64,000 nucleotides of DNA. Source: Impatiens glandulifera. Lineage: Eukaryota > Streptophyta > Magnoliopsida > Ericales > Balsaminaceae. The stretch covers positions 22,057,202 through 22,121,201 of the forward strand of contig NC_061867.1 in NCBI RefSeq assembly GCF_907164915.1, read 5' to 3'. Below are positions 32,925 through 45,479 of this stretch, piece after piece (the first letter of the stretch is position 1; every line of letters begins with the position of its first letter). Below the pieces are notes generated by a model. It saw nothing but the letters and a program-made list of their open reading frames with translations. It was not told where the DNA came from and ran no database searches. The position numbers were made by a program, and so were the translations under genes.

Positions 32925-33849
32925 TGTAGGTTAATTAGATGTTCGCAGCGGAATAATTTATAAATCTAATCTAAACATCTAATAATATGATCATGCATAA
33001 TTAATAGAATCATAATATATAATTTATATAAATATACCTTTGATGCGTGAACCGGATCAGATCTGGTAGTAATAAATAGTCGAGAGCCTCACGTGTTGCT
33101 CCTCTACTTGGTCCACACGAGCCCGACTAGATCTCTTTATTTTCGACTGCTAGGACGAAAAAGACAAAGGGGAAGCAATCCAATTGCTAGATTAAAAGAT
33201 GATTTCTTCCTCTTGGAGTTCTCACCGTAATATAGCAAAAGTCGTTTTAAAAGAGGAACAATTCTCTCTCTATTCACTTCGTTTTCTTGCAAATAAGTGA
33301 ATCTTTTGTATTAAATAAAATTCCATAATTAACCATTGATTATATATTATTTTATTTCACAAATAAATAATATTTCTTATTATTAATAATATCTAATATG
33401 TATTAATTATATATTATTTTATTTCACAATCTTAACTCTATTAACCATTAATTATATATTATTTTATTTCACAATCTTAACTCCATAATTAACCATTAAT
33501 TATATATTATTTTATTTCACAAATAAATAATATTTCTTATTATTAATAATATCTAATATGTATTAATTATATATTATTTTATTTCACAAATAAATAATAT
33601 TTCTTATTATTAATAATATCTAATATGTATTAATAATTAACCATCTTTCTCGTTTATCTAGTCGATCAACTCTAAGTGTGTGACCTCATATGACCCGATT
33701 ACAATAGTTATAGGTTTAACCCCATTAATCGTAGTTGGCTTCTAGCAAAGCACTACGACTCCTAAAATAATCGGATTAAATTATATCTATTAATTTGTCC
33801 TATCCAAGTTTAGTCATTGCACATTAAATTAAAGGACACAATTACTTCA
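32925..33849 (-). repeat. Copia 2 left LTR (3' LTR of the element), 925 bp
   Basis: Matches 39746-40626 except for about 44 bp extra. The extra is one additional subunit (TTAACCATTAATTATATATT...CACAATCTTAACTC) within an AT-rich internal tandem array at about 33320-33640. The length difference therefore comes from slippage after insertion. Confidence 0.93.
33320..33640. repeat. AT-rich tandem array inside Copia 2 LTR
   Basis: Repeated blocks of TTAATTATATATTATTTTAT, TTCACAAATAAATAATATTTC and TTATTATTAATAATATCTAA, in three to four imperfect copies. The right LTR has one fewer subunit at about 40140-40415. Confidence 0.85.
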
Positions 33850-34686
33850 ATCTCCCACTTGTCCTTAAACAAGTGTGCAATATAAGATACCTTTGTCTCT
33901 TAATGTCTTATTTGATGATATGGTAACATTCATACCTTTCTATCAAATATGTTTCTTGAACTCTGAGTTTGAACTGTCAATTAAACGGATGATTCATATT
34001 AATCCATCCGAGCATGGCCATGCATTTTCAGTTCACGCTCTTCAAGTGGCCGAGACACCATTCCTGTTCAATGTATCACAGTATACATGAAGTAGGAGGA
34101 CTTCTCCATTCTTGTATGACTATGGCTCCCACTCAATTTTTAGCAATCCCAACTATTGCCTTTATAACTCCCTTTTACGGAAAGCGTTTAACAGTGTCAA
34201 AGAAATACCAATCATCAAGTGAGGCCACAACATACTCATGTCTGAGGAATCTACTAAACATGGTTTAACTTAAAACTCTACAATATCTTTTGGAGAGTCT
34301 TAAGGTGGGTCAGTCTTACATGTATCATCCATACACATATATGTAATTGACTAGACATCTCCATGTCCTTATAGCCCATGAAACCTAACGCTATCAGTCA
34401 ACTTACAATATAGTAACTTATAAAATCATCTATGTCCATTTGATAATTTCAAACTATAGACTTTTAATAATTCAAAACTTCATTTCACTTAATGGGGTTT
34501 CATTCATCAGAACACTTAAGGTGATCCCATTTGTTAATAATGAATTATTTGGACATATTATTCAATATCGATAAAAACAATATAAATAAGAATGAAATAT
34601 CATATATCATAAAATCATCAAGTCAAACATAAAACTGGTGTCTAACACTCATAAATACATAATGTAATACAAAAGCAAACTCAAAG

Positions 34687-35052
34687 TCATTCTCCAATGT
34701 GCTTGAGACCCTTAGCCCTAGTGTGACTCTCATGCTTGGGCCTAGGCATAGGTTTGGTTAATGGATCTACAATGTTGTCATCAGTATGCACCTTACACAT
34801 CCTAATATCACCCATAGTGATGATGTGTCGAATAAGGTGATACTTTCTCATAACGTGTCTGGATTTAGAGATCGAACTCGGTTCCTTTGCCTGAGCTATG
34901 GCACCATTGTTGTCACAATAGATGTCGATAGACATTGAAATGCTAGGAACAACAATGAGTTCATCTAGGAACTTCCTCATCCAAACGGCCTCCTTTGCTG
35001 CTTCACTAGCAGCAATGTACTCAGCCTCTGTTGTAGAATCTGCTACAGTACC
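34687..35052 (-). pseudogene. Copia 2 RNase H region
   Basis: Contains EAEYIAASEAAKEAVW-like coding just upstream (34990-35040), then IYCDNNGAIAQAKEP and SKSRHVMRKYHLIRH, the conserved Asp and His blocks, and ends NIVDPLTKPMPRPK. A stop near 35070 separates it from the reverse transcriptase. Confidence 0.85.
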
Positions 35053-35168
35053 TTGCTTGGAGCTCTTCTAGCTCACAACTCTTCCGTTAAGGATAAAGAC
35101 ATAACCCGATTGAGACTCAAAGTCATCTCGGTCAGTCTGAAAGCTTGCATCAGTATAGCCTTGTACGA

Positions 35169-35990
35169 TCAATTTTTCATCTCCCCATATACTAAGAAAT
35201 CATCCTTTGTTCTTCTTAAGTACTTCAGGATATTCTTAGCTGCACTCCAGTGTGCTTCTCTAGGACTTGATTGGTATCTGCTACACATGCTCAAAGCATA
35301 TGCAACATCTGGACGTGTACATACCATGACATACATGATAGATCCTATAGCAGAAGCATATGAGATCTTGTTCATCTTCTCAAGCTCAGCAGGTGTTTTA
35401 GGACACTGCGTCTTGCTGCGATATACACCTTGTTGAATGGGTAAAAATCTCTTCTTGGAATCTTGCATCTTGAATCTATTAAGAATCTTATCAATATAAG
35501 TTCCTTGACTTAATCCAAGAAGCCTCTTAGATCTATCTCTATACATCTTAATTCCAAGTATGTACTCGGCCTTTCTTAAGTCTTTCATTGAGAAACATTT
35601 CTTCAGCAATTCTTTTACGGACTCTAGCATCGGAATGTCATTCCCAATAAGTAGTATGTCATCCACATACAAGACTAAGAAGGCTTCCTTACTCCCACTA
35701 AACTTCTTATAAACACAAGGATCCTCTTCGCATCTAATGAATTCAAACTCTTTGATCTTTTCATCAAATCGAAAATTCCAACTCCTGGATGCTTGCTTAA
35801 GTCCATAAATGGACTTCTTAAGCTTGCATACCTTCCCAGCATGATTTGGATCTTCAAAACCTTCAGGTTGTGTCATGTACACATCCTCTTCCAAAAAACC
35901 ATTTAGAAAAGCGGTTTTGACATCCTTTTGACATATCTCATAGTCATAATATGCAGCAATAGCTAGGATTATCCTAATGGATCTAATCAT
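35169..35990 (-). pseudogene. Copia 2 reverse transcriptase
   Basis: The 273-residue stretch has KDVKTAFLNGFLEEDVYMTQ, KSIYGLKQASRSWN, the catalytic LVLYVDDILLIGND and YASAIGSIMYVMVCTRPDVA. The domain is uninterrupted here, but its N-terminal part near 36090 is frame-broken from the integrase stretch. Confidence 0.92.
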
Positions 35991-36090
35991 GACAACTGGT
36001 GAAAATGTCTCGTCATAATCTATACCATGAATTTGTCTAAAACCTTTGGCAACTAGTCTTGCCTTGTAAACAGATGTATTTCCATCCTTG

Positions 36091-37344
36091 TCATTTTTTA
36101 GTTTGAAAATCCATTTTGCTTCCTATGGGTTTTACCCCATCTGGCAAATCTATCAAGTCCCATACTTGATTTTCAAACATTGAATCCATTTCAGACCTCA
36201 TGGCGTCAAACCATTTATTGGAGTCTGGACCCGTCACTGATTGCTTATAGGTCGAAGGCTCACTATGTTCTAGCATAAGAACATCAAGGCTTACATTTAA
36301 GATGAAATCATCATAACATCTTGGTTGTACCCTTGGCCTTTCCGATCTACGAGTGGGTTCAACTTGTTCAACAACTAAATCCGGAACATGATCTACAACT
36401 GTTTGTAGATCCTCTTGTTCTGGTTCTTGGATGTTCTGAGGCCCTGAGCCTTCAAAAGTAATCATCTCTGCATCGACATCATCCATGTTATTTTGTTGTT
36501 GAGTTTGTTGCTCTTCATCATCTTGAACTGTTTCAAGATGAATATTTCTCCCACTTGACTTGTTGGAAAGGAACTCTCTTTCCAAAAAGACACTATCCCT
36601 TGCAACAAACACTTTTTGCTGAGTTGGATTGTAGAAGTAATAACCAAAACTTACTTTTGGATACCCTATAAAAAAGCATTTATCTGATTTTGGGGCAAGC
36701 TTCTCTGTTTGTAAACGCTTTACATAAGCTTCACATCCCCATATTTTCAGAAAAGACAACTTTGGAACATTTCCAGTCCATATCTCATATGGAGTTTTGT
36801 TTACAGTTCTTGACGGAGTCCTATTTAGTGTAAGTACAACGGTAGTGAGGGCATATCCCCAGAAGGATACCGGAAGATTAACAAAACTCATCATTGATCG
36901 GACCATGTCTAACAAAGTCCTATTTCTCCTTTCAGACACACCATTTAGCTGAGGTGTTCCTGGGGTAGACAACTGTGTGACTATCCCACAGTTTTTCAAA
37001 TGATGATCAAATTCGTGGATCAAGTACTCACCACCACGATCAGATCGAAGTGCTTTTATTTTCTTGACACTTTGAGTCTCTACTTTGTTTTGAAATTCCT
37101 TGAACTTTTCAAAGGACTCTGATTTATGTGACATAAGGTAAATATACCCATATCTACTCATGTCATCAGTAAATGTGATGAAGTATCTATAGCCACCTCT
37201 AGCTTCAGTGCTCATTGGTCCACATACATCAGTATGTATTACGCCCAATAGTTCAGTAGCCCTTTCAAACGTTCCTTTGAAAGGTGACTTTGTCATCTTG
37301 CCCATCAGACATGATTCACATGTATCAATGGATTCAAAATCCAT
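36091..37344 (-). pseudogene. Copia 2 integrase
   Basis: The 417-residue frame has the end of the zinc module (CESCLMGK), the core catalytic Asps in VIHTDVCGPMST and LRSDRGGEYL, and the Glu in TPQLNGVSERRNRTLLDMVR (D,D,E triad complete). The family C-terminal WGCEAYVKR...FIGYPK segment and acidic linker follow. The N-terminal His pair lies across a stop at about 37345-37450. It is the best preserved domain of the element. Confidence 0.92.
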
Positions 37345-37452
37345 GTCTTTTAGAAGCCCATCTTAGTGGATCTTCTTCATGCGATTCGCACTAAAGTGAC
37401 CCAATCGACAATGCCATTGGTAGGCCTCACTCAAACTATTTAATTTTTGTCT

Positions 37453-37902
37453 TTAGTTATTTATGTTATACAATTCTGATTTGAGATCCAATACAAAGAG
37501 TCCATTACTCATTGGAGCAGTCGCATAGAAAATATCATTCTTAAAAACAGAAAAATTTTCATTTTTAATGCTAAATTCAAAACCTTCAGAATGTAATACA
37601 GCAACCGAAACAAGGTTCTTAGTAATGCAAGGAACATAATAACAATTATTCAGTTCTAATATTAAATCAGAAGGTAAAGATAGACTTAAATCTCCTATGG
37701 TAAGTGTAGCAACATTTACTCCATTTCCAACGCGTAGGTCTATCTCTCCTTTCTTCACTTGTCTTTTATTTCTAAGTCCCTGCACATATGAAATAATGTG
37801 AGCACCACATGCAGTATCTAATACCCAAGTAGGACCATTATTTAATGTGAGAACATCGGTTGTCATAATCTCAATAACATAAACACCTGAAGTGGAACTC
37901 AC
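37453..37902 (-). pseudogene. Copia 2 protease with altered active site
   Basis: WVLDTACGAHII stands where Copia proteases have WxxDTGCxxH; the catalytic-loop Gly is Ala. LRVGNGVNVATLTIGDLSLS and LNNCYYVPCITKNLVSV follow as expected. Copia 1 in this window also has this Gly replaced (by Ser). Confidence 0.85.
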
Positions 37903-38724
37903 AGTCCCGTTCTTCTTGTCTTCTGGGTACTTGGGACAATTTCTTTTCTAGTGTCCCTCGGCCTTGTAGTAAAAACAATCATGATCAGCAGCCATCTTTG
38001 GCTTCTCACCACCCTTGGGTTTGGCAACTTGCTTGCCTTTCCCTTGGTTATTGTTCTTTTTCTTAGCCACCTTCTTAAACCCCTTCCCATTGTTGACATT
38101 TAGAACTTCCTTCTTCTTGTCATCGATAATATTGCCTTCAGCATTTTTAAGCATGTTATGGAGCTCATTCAGATCATGTTTTAGACCATTCATATGGTAT
38201 TGCATTCTAAATGGTGTAAAACCATCATGTAAGGATCTAAGAACAATATCAGTGGCCAACTCTTGGTCATATGGGGTCCCTAGATTTTCCATCCTTTTGA
38301 AAAGCCCAGTCAGGCTAATCACATGAGGACTCACTGGTTTTCCCTTCACAAGCTTGCTATCAAGTATAGCCTTGTGAGTCTCATATCGCTCTATCCTTGC
38401 CTGATCCTGAAACAGCGTTTTCAGTTCAATTATGATAGTATAAGCATTAGAATGCAAAAACCTCTTTTGCAATTCAGGCTCCATTGCAGCTAGCATGAGG
38501 CAAGTAACAGGTAATGCTTCAGTTTTCACCCGAGTTGATGTTTCCTTCTCCTCATCTGATGAGGTTCCGGTCACAATAGGGATAGGGGTAGTTAGGACGT
38601 CCTCACGTCCCTCAGACTTGAGAATAATTCTCAGATTCCTTTCCCAATCAAGGAAGTTCGTTACATTGAGCTTGTTTTTATCAACAATTGAGCACAAAGA
38701 GAATTTCAAATTATCGTTCGACAT
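37903..38724 (-). pseudogene. Copia 2 gag with broken zinc knuckle
   Basis: Opens with ATG at 38724 (MSNDNLKFSLCSIVDKNKLN, then NFLDWERNLRIIL), the UBN2/Copia gag start, followed by the long helical region and a Lys-rich linker. The knuckle reads CFYYKAEGH, then a stop, then KRNCPKYP. The second Cys is Tyr and the codon after GH is TAG, so gag is cut off from the polyprotein. Confidence 0.88.
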
Positions 38725-39730
38725 ATTCTACAGAATATAAATGACATACAAATCAGTTTATGTTTTGAAATTTGCAAAATACTTATAATTGAACAATTTA
38801 AAATAAGTGAATGCACATTTTATTCAAGTTTTTATAGTCCCTTATTAATAAAATGATTCTAAGATCCCATTACAGACAATCCCCAACGTACTTTTGCACT
38901 GCCTTAGGTCTTGTGTGTTCAAGGTAAGTAACAATTACTAATTATAACTTCTTATAATTCTTGGTTGATGATCCACATCCAATGTAGGATTCATCCCCAT
39001 GCCTCAAGATCCAAAACTTTGCCTTTTGGTCTCTTGTTGGGTACAACCGTATCAAGGTTTATGAAGCCCCGTATAGATTCATCCTCAGAAGCCTAAGGTT
39101 AAGGAAAAACACCCTCACTTTTGCGAAACCTATCCAACTAAAACCATAAACTTCATGGGTCATGACACGAAAAGGCATTGCCCCAATTTTCTTTAGGAAC
39201 TTAAGTTTTGATTGTCTTTTATTTATTAGTGAAAATTATTATAAATAAAAACAATGCAATGAAAATTGTGATCCTAGTATGGCCCCTAAGATGCAAAAAA
39301 AATATATATATAAAGAACTAAACTTCTTTGGTCTCCATGCTTGCACCCTTCATGGATCTCCATCCTTGAACTTCATGGTTCTTATTTGTATTACATAATT
39401 ATTTATAATAATCTAATTATCAAAATAAATTACAAAATACATAACGATACGTAGATCGTGTTATAAGAAAACATAACGATGCTCAGATCGTATTTCTGGG
39501 CCATACTAGAAAAATATTAATCTTTAATAAGTGGGATTTCCTAACTTTTAGAAAACAAATATATCATATTTATTTGATCCAAATATTTATATAATCCAAT
39601 TAAAATAAATATTTCTTTTATTTTCTTAAAAATAGTTTTACATCTTAATCTATGTAAAATTATATCATCGATATAGATCCGCATCAAAATTAACAGTTAA
39701 TTTATTGATCCTTTCAATATATGCAACCTT

Positions 39731-39745
39731 GCGCTCTGATACTAC
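39731..39745 (-). other. Copia 2 primer-binding site
   Basis: Plus strand GCGCTCTGATACTAC immediately before the right LTR; its complement GTAGTATCAGAGCGC resembles the initiator tRNA-Met primer site (TGGTATCAGAGC) with one difference in the core. It marks the right LTR as the 5' LTR. Confidence 0.75.
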
Positions 39746-40626
39746 TGTAGGTTAATTAAATGTTCGTAGTGAAATAATTTATAGATCTAATCTAAACATC
39801 TAATCATATGATCATGCATAATTGATAGAATCATGATATATAGTTTATAGAAATATACCTTTAATGCGTGAACCGGATCAGATCTGGTAGTAATGAATAG
39901 TTGAGAGCCCCACGTGTTGCTCCTCTACTTGGTCCACACAAGCCCGACTAGATCTCTTTACTTTCGACTGCTAGGACGAAAAAGACAAAGGGGAAGCAAT
40001 CCAATTGCTAGATTAAAAGATGATTTCTTCCTCTTGGAGTTCTCACCGTAATATAACAAAAGCCGTTTTAAAAGAGGAACAATTCTCTCTCTATTCACTT
40101 CGTTTTCTTGCAAATAAGTGAATCCTTTTGTATTAAATAAAATTTCATAATTAACCATTAATTATATATTATTTTATTTCACAAATAAATAATATTTCTT
40201 ATTATTAATAATATCTAATATGTATTAATTATATATTATTTTATTTCACAATCTTAACTCCATAATTAACCATTAATTATATATTATTTTATTTCACAAA
40301 TAAATAATGTTTCTTATTATTAATAATATTTAATATGTATTAATTATATATTATTTTATTTCACAAATAAATAATATTTCTTATTATTAATAATATCTAA
40401 TATGTATTAATAATTAACCATCTTTCTCGTTTATCTAGTCGGTCAACTCTAAGTGTGTGACCTCATAGGACCCGATTACAATAGTTATAGGTTTAACCCC
40501 ATTAATCGTAGTTGGCTTCTAGCAAAGCACTACGACTCCTAAAATAATCGGATTAAATTATATCTGTTAATTTGTCCTATCCAAGTTTAGTCATTGCACA
40601 TTAAATTAAAGGACACAATTCCTTCA
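39746..40626 (-). repeat. Copia 2 right LTR (5' LTR of the element), 881 bp
   Basis: Direct repeat of 32925-33849, ending CCTTCA and followed by the target duplication CATAG. Substitutions against the left LTR are few, so divergence could date the insertion. Confidence 0.93.
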
Positions 40627-42604
40627 CATAGATGCATATGGAAAGAAAGAAGATGTGAATCTCACACTCCTCAATTTTGCTAAGTTGGATTTCAACATGG
40701 TACAAGCCATACATCAAGAAGACCTTAAACATGTTTCGAGGTGGTTAAGAGTCCTTATAATCTTATTTAACCAATTGAGTTAGTGACCTTCTCATCCAGA
40801 CATCATAGACAATGAAATCCTAGCATATGATCATTCATTATTCACAAATATTATTTTATGTCAAAATCCATAAACACTTCTTTCCAATGTTAAAACTCCA
40901 ATTAAATACATGTATATTGTAGATGGTGGGAGAACTTGGGATGGGGTAAAAAATTGCCCTTCCTTAGGGACCGATTGGTGGAATGTTACTTATGGTCCTT
41001 GGCAGAGGTGTATGATCCAAGACCTGAATCTCAATACTATAGAAGGATGTCCACAAGGGTGAACCAACTTGCCACATCCATTGATGATATTTATGATGTC
41101 TATGGCACTTTGGATGAACTTGAGCTGTTAACTGATGCATTTTTCAGGTTAAATTTTTGTCCTCAATTTTATTCTTAGATATATTAGTTATTTTTGGATA
41201 AGTGAGATTTGTTTTCATTCATCTATAGTAAACGCGAAAATCGCATAAACGTGTCATAAGTTAATGAAAATATGATAAAAGTGAAAATTATTAATTAAGA
41301 GGGAAAGAAAAACACTCAACACTCAAGATCAAAGGAGTTGAGACAACTTGAAACGTTGCACACTTGTAGTTACGTGCTAACTTAGCTATTTGCTGTTTTG
41401 ATAGACAAATATCATTTCAATTTAAGAAGTCATATTCAATACTATTACTATAGTAACATAATTATTATATGACCTAATGAAATATTATCGATTTGAAAAC
41501 TTGGTTCTCTATGTTATTTATGGGTTACTATAACTGGAAGGTGGGACGTGAATCTTGTTGAAACCCTGCCAGACTATATGAAGATATGTTTCCTTGGCAA
41601 TGTCAATTCTGTCAATGAATTAGGCTATGAGGCTCTTAAGTGTTTTGGAGTTAACGCCCTTCCTTATCTCATCAAATCGGTACATTCCTTTCTTCCCAAC
41701 TTCTACAACTAAGGTTGTTATTCATGTTTTTGGATTCATAATTGCAATTGGACATGAATGAAATTGTTTCATTCTTTAAAAAGAAAAGTGCAATTGGACA
41801 TATAAGACTTTTTATACTAAGTAGATTAATTAAATGACATAGCTCATTATATTTGTGTACATATATTTCTTCTTATTTTGTATTCAATGCAGTGGACGGA
41901 TTTATGTGGGTGTTATATGAAAGAAGCCAGGTGGTTTTATGGAGGGCATGTGCCTTCTCTTGATGAGTACTTAAACCATGCATGGATGTCTAGTGCAACT
42001 CCTATGATGGTTGTTCATGGATATTTTCTTTGTATTTCTGCTTCTAATCCCATCACTAAGGAGGGTTTGGAAGCAGTTAAAAACTATCATGATATCATCA
42101 AATGGCCTTTTATGATCTCTCGATTTGGAAACTTCAAAGGCAAGTCACTCTACATTAATATAAAAGAATAGTTAATTATGAATGCATTGCAATATATAAT
42201 AAAGTTGTAGATGTTATCAAAAACACTTTTATCTAAGTGTTCAAATTAATATATATTTCTTTGATTATTTTATGATTTTAATTTTTGCTTTGTAGAAAGA
42301 ATTGAAACGAGGAGATATTCTCAAATCGGTGCAAATTTATATGCATGAAACTGGTGCATCAGAAGAATCGGCTCAGCAATATATTAAAGAGCTCGTTATA
42401 GAGACATGGAAGAAAATAAACACAACTAGCGTAAGGCCTGATTGCCCTTTTGGGAAGAAGTATGTGGATATAACAACAAACATTGCGAGAGCAACTCATT
42501 ACATGTATCAATATGGAGATGCACATGGACATAATATTAAAGGGAAAAACAAGGACCGAATCACCATGCTCCTCATCGAGCCAATTCCGATTTCCTTTGA
42601 TTGA

Positions 42605-43446
42605 TGTGAATTATCCAAATTTATATATGAGAGATTGTAATTTAATAAAATGTGTCGATTGATGTTGATGTATTCAACTATGTAAGTTGTTATAAAATAG
42701 AGTTCTATATTACTATTTATAAGTGCATATGCAATAATAATAAATAAAAATATGTAAATAACGTAAAATATACGTGAAATTTAAGATATGAGAAAACAAA
42801 TATAGTGGAGAAAGCACTCACAATTCTATTAAAAATATATTAAAATGTGAGATTAAAGAATTATGATATTAAGGAAACCTAATTAAGATTATACATTTAA
42901 AATGTCATATGATCAAGCATAGCCTAAAATCTAAGTTTTTTTATCCTACTGGACCCCGATCAAAATTGATATGTATCACAATGACTAACATTTCCACGTT
43001 AACACTGATCGAGTATCACAAAATAAAACGGAATTTAAAAAATATCGACAACAAGCATAATCGTTTCCAACTCTTCTAAAAATCCTTATGGCTTACTACA
43101 CAATAGCTATCAACTAAGTTCGATAAATGCTCAAATTTTGGAATGAGAAGCGTTTCCATTATCATATCAACATTGATATCAAGAGTACAATATTGGTCGC
43201 AAAAATATTACAATGAACAATTGCATCACATACAAAAAAAAATGATATTGCACATCAAAGTGATTAATTCTTTCATGAAACCAATTTTTCATTAAACTTT
43301 AACCATCAAAAAGTTATCATAATATGCCAATTCTTTTTGAGTTTCTTGAATATTCTTTTAAAACAAATAGTTTCTTTACAAATTTTTGTAATAGTCATGC
43401 ATTCTACTTTTGTAATAGACAATGTGATTTTTCTATGTAGATTAAC
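42605..43446. other. Gene-free 3' flank of TPS-B
   Basis: AT-rich DNA matching 10573-11432 of block A; no reading frame of interest. Confidence 0.7.
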
Positions 43447-43941
43447 CGTAATCCCTGAATCCGAGTATCGTTACTCGTGAGAAAATACACTACAAATACC
43501 TCCAAAAAAATCACTAGGCTATCACATCTCAAACTCAAAATGTACTCATTAAGATATTTATAGTTTATTAGTCTTACTCTTTAAGGAGTTCATATTATTG
43601 TGATTTTTTTATTAGGACAACACAATCTCCCCAACTTATTCATGTGACGTCCTCGTCGCGATTTCATTCATAGTCTTATTCTCCCCAGTTAGGACTCTAG
43701 AAGTGACACAAGTGTCACTTTGTTCTTACGGGATTCAAGAGGTGTTTCCCATGACACTTTGTTTCTACTGTCGGGTTGGCTCTAATACCACGTGTAATTC
43801 CCCAAACTCGAGTACCGTTATCAGTGAGGAAAATAGACTACAAACTCAAAAGATACCCATAAAGATATATATAGTTTATTAGCCTCACTCTTATAAAGAG
43901 TGCATATTTATTATGATTTTCTAATGTGCGATTAGGTAACA
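43447..43941 (-). mobile_element. TRIM-like miniature LTR retrotransposon, copy B
   Basis: Same layout as the copy at 11433-11969: repeats 43447-43622 and 43793-43941, primer-site-like GGCTCTAATACCACG before the right repeat and AATCTCCCCAACTT after the left one. The right repeat has lost about 35 bp relative to copy A. It was inherited through the segmental duplication and not inserted independently. Confidence 0.6.
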
Positions 43942-44139
43942 ATAGCCTTCCAACTAATCGCACAATCGCTAATATACAACAAAACCTATGAGAGATCTTA
44001 TTTTGTCAAGATTGCCACATAATTAGAGTAGACATAATTGATTACTCCATCTTTAGTCTTTCCTAACTATAAGGGAACATTCGTTAAACCTCTTAAATAG
44101 AGTAAGATCCACTAACCTGGTCTCCAATGATTATTTAAT

Positions 44140-45230
44140 TTGTAGGTATAACTATGTTAGACGAATGAGAGTTGGCCATTTGGATTGCGGATTATGATCA
44201 TGATCACCCTCTTAACTTTGGAATATTTAAGTTAGACAGAACACTTAAGTTTATTGGATCTAAGGTCAATGAGAGGCTAATGAGTCACCACATTGGGGAA
44301 AGACAAATATGTCCCACTTTGGAGGAATTTTAAGCAATTTTTATGATTAGGAGAGCAAAACTCTTACACCTTAAGCCATTATCAGAATCCATTTCGTTAA
44401 GGAAGGTTCTCTAGGAGGATTTTGGTTACACAAAGACTACATCGGATAACTTGGTCAAGATAAGTGTCATCAATATCAAGAAATGGCACGCATTGGTGGT
44501 CCAAGACAGAGTTATACCTAGGTTCGCAAAGTCGAACCTCATGACAATTACAATCCTTTTAGCCCACTTCTTTTTAGCTCCATCCAACGAACAACCATCA
44601 GCCAAAGTACTTGAGATGGCGTACCACATGGAAGGGGGAAGCAAAGACCCATCTGGGATTATCCTAGCCGAGACACTTTTGGGCTTAAACGAGCCTAATC
44701 AACCCAATGCTATGTCAATGAGAGGTGCACAATTGGTCCTCAACATATGGTTGATCTCGATAATCAAGACGATTCCTCCTTTACCAATAGATTTCAAGTT
44801 CAACACCATAACCCAAGGAGATATTTTGAACTTGGCAAACCCGAAGCCTACAATCAAGAATGACATCCCTATATGACATACCATGCCTTGGTATCGCATA
44901 TCAGAGATGGCACACATGATGGATGACAATCCCTTAATCACGCTCTTCGAATTTGAGTCCACTATATCATATTACACATTGCCTTTGTTTAGGAAATTTG
45001 GCCAAGATACGATGCCTCCCTTCGAAATGAATGTCTTGACTAGAGATGGAAAGTTCGACTACAAGATGTACGTCTCTCACTTCGAAAAATGGAGCCAAAC
45101 AAAAGTAGTAAAGGTATCCAAGAAGAGGATCAATTATTTGGGCGATGCTATGAAAGAGGCGGAGTAAGCTCAGAAAAAGACGAGTACAAGCAAACGACAA
45201 AAGACGAGATCGAGTGTAGTTTAGATTCAC
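44140..45230 (+). pseudogene. Gypsy-associated DUF7745-like domain, copy B
   Basis: Better preserved than copy A. 44451-44876 is open for 141 codons with KKWHALVVQDRVIP, LLAHFFLAPSNEQPS, IILAETLLGLNEPNQPN and RGAQLVLNIWLIS. After a stop at 44874-44876 the reading continues as TMPWYRISEMAHMMDDNPL and DYKMYVSHFEKWSQ. The pattern AETLLxLN followed by GxQLLxxW suggests the plant DUF7745 domain of Gypsy polyproteins. Several stops and frameshifts remain. This copy is contiguous with gag B, showing the arrangement before Copia 1 interrupted copy A. Confidence 0.5.
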
Positions 45231-45479
45231 CTTTATGTCATTTTGTAATGTATTGGACGTTATTCCTTCGCTTATCCTTGAAAAGCAGTTGAGTGCAAAA
45301 TGTAAATGTGAGGAAGAGGGTGTGGGAATGTTTATAATCATTTGATTGTGTGTTTTGACATTAACCCTTACATTTAATACAATATATCATTTTCGCATAA
45401 ATGTGGAATATAAAGTAGACGTCCATTTCCCTTTAGAAACACATATGTGCATAACGATGATATGGCTTATCACGTGACA

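Larger units (their letters stand above)
32925..40626 (-). mobile_element. Copia-type LTR retrotransposon 2, inserted in TPS-B exon 3
   Basis: LTRs 32925-33849 and 39746-40626 start TGTAGGTTAATTA and end TTCA (TG...CA in both orientations). A 5-bp target duplication CATAG flanks the element (32920-32924, 40627-40631), and removing it restores the exon 3 sequence seen in copy A. Interior on the minus strand: gag, protease, integrase, reverse transcriptase, RNase H. Primer-binding site at 39731-39745, purine tract at 33850-33858. Stops in the zinc knuckle and between domains show it is no longer autonomous. The perfect target duplication suggests it is younger than Copia 1. Confidence 0.95.
32658..42604 (+). 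pseudogene. Terpene synthase pseudogene B (interrupted by Copia 2)
   Basis: Exons: 3 (32658-32924 and 40632-40740, split by Copia 2), 4 (40923-41147), 5 (41541-41679), 6 (41893-42139) and 7 (42296-42604, ending IPISFD and TGA). It keeps the AG acceptors that copy A lost, the RDR motif and DDIYD in exon 4, and the C-terminal MHETGAS segment. Exons 1 and 2 are absent. Exon 6 has an 11-bp deletion relative to copy A (at about 42121) that removes the NSE/DTE metal-binding motif and shifts the frame. Exons 4, 5 and 7 otherwise have no lesion. The intron after exon 6 has a GC donor, as in copy A. It is a TPS-b monoterpene-synthase-like relic. Confidence 0.9.
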
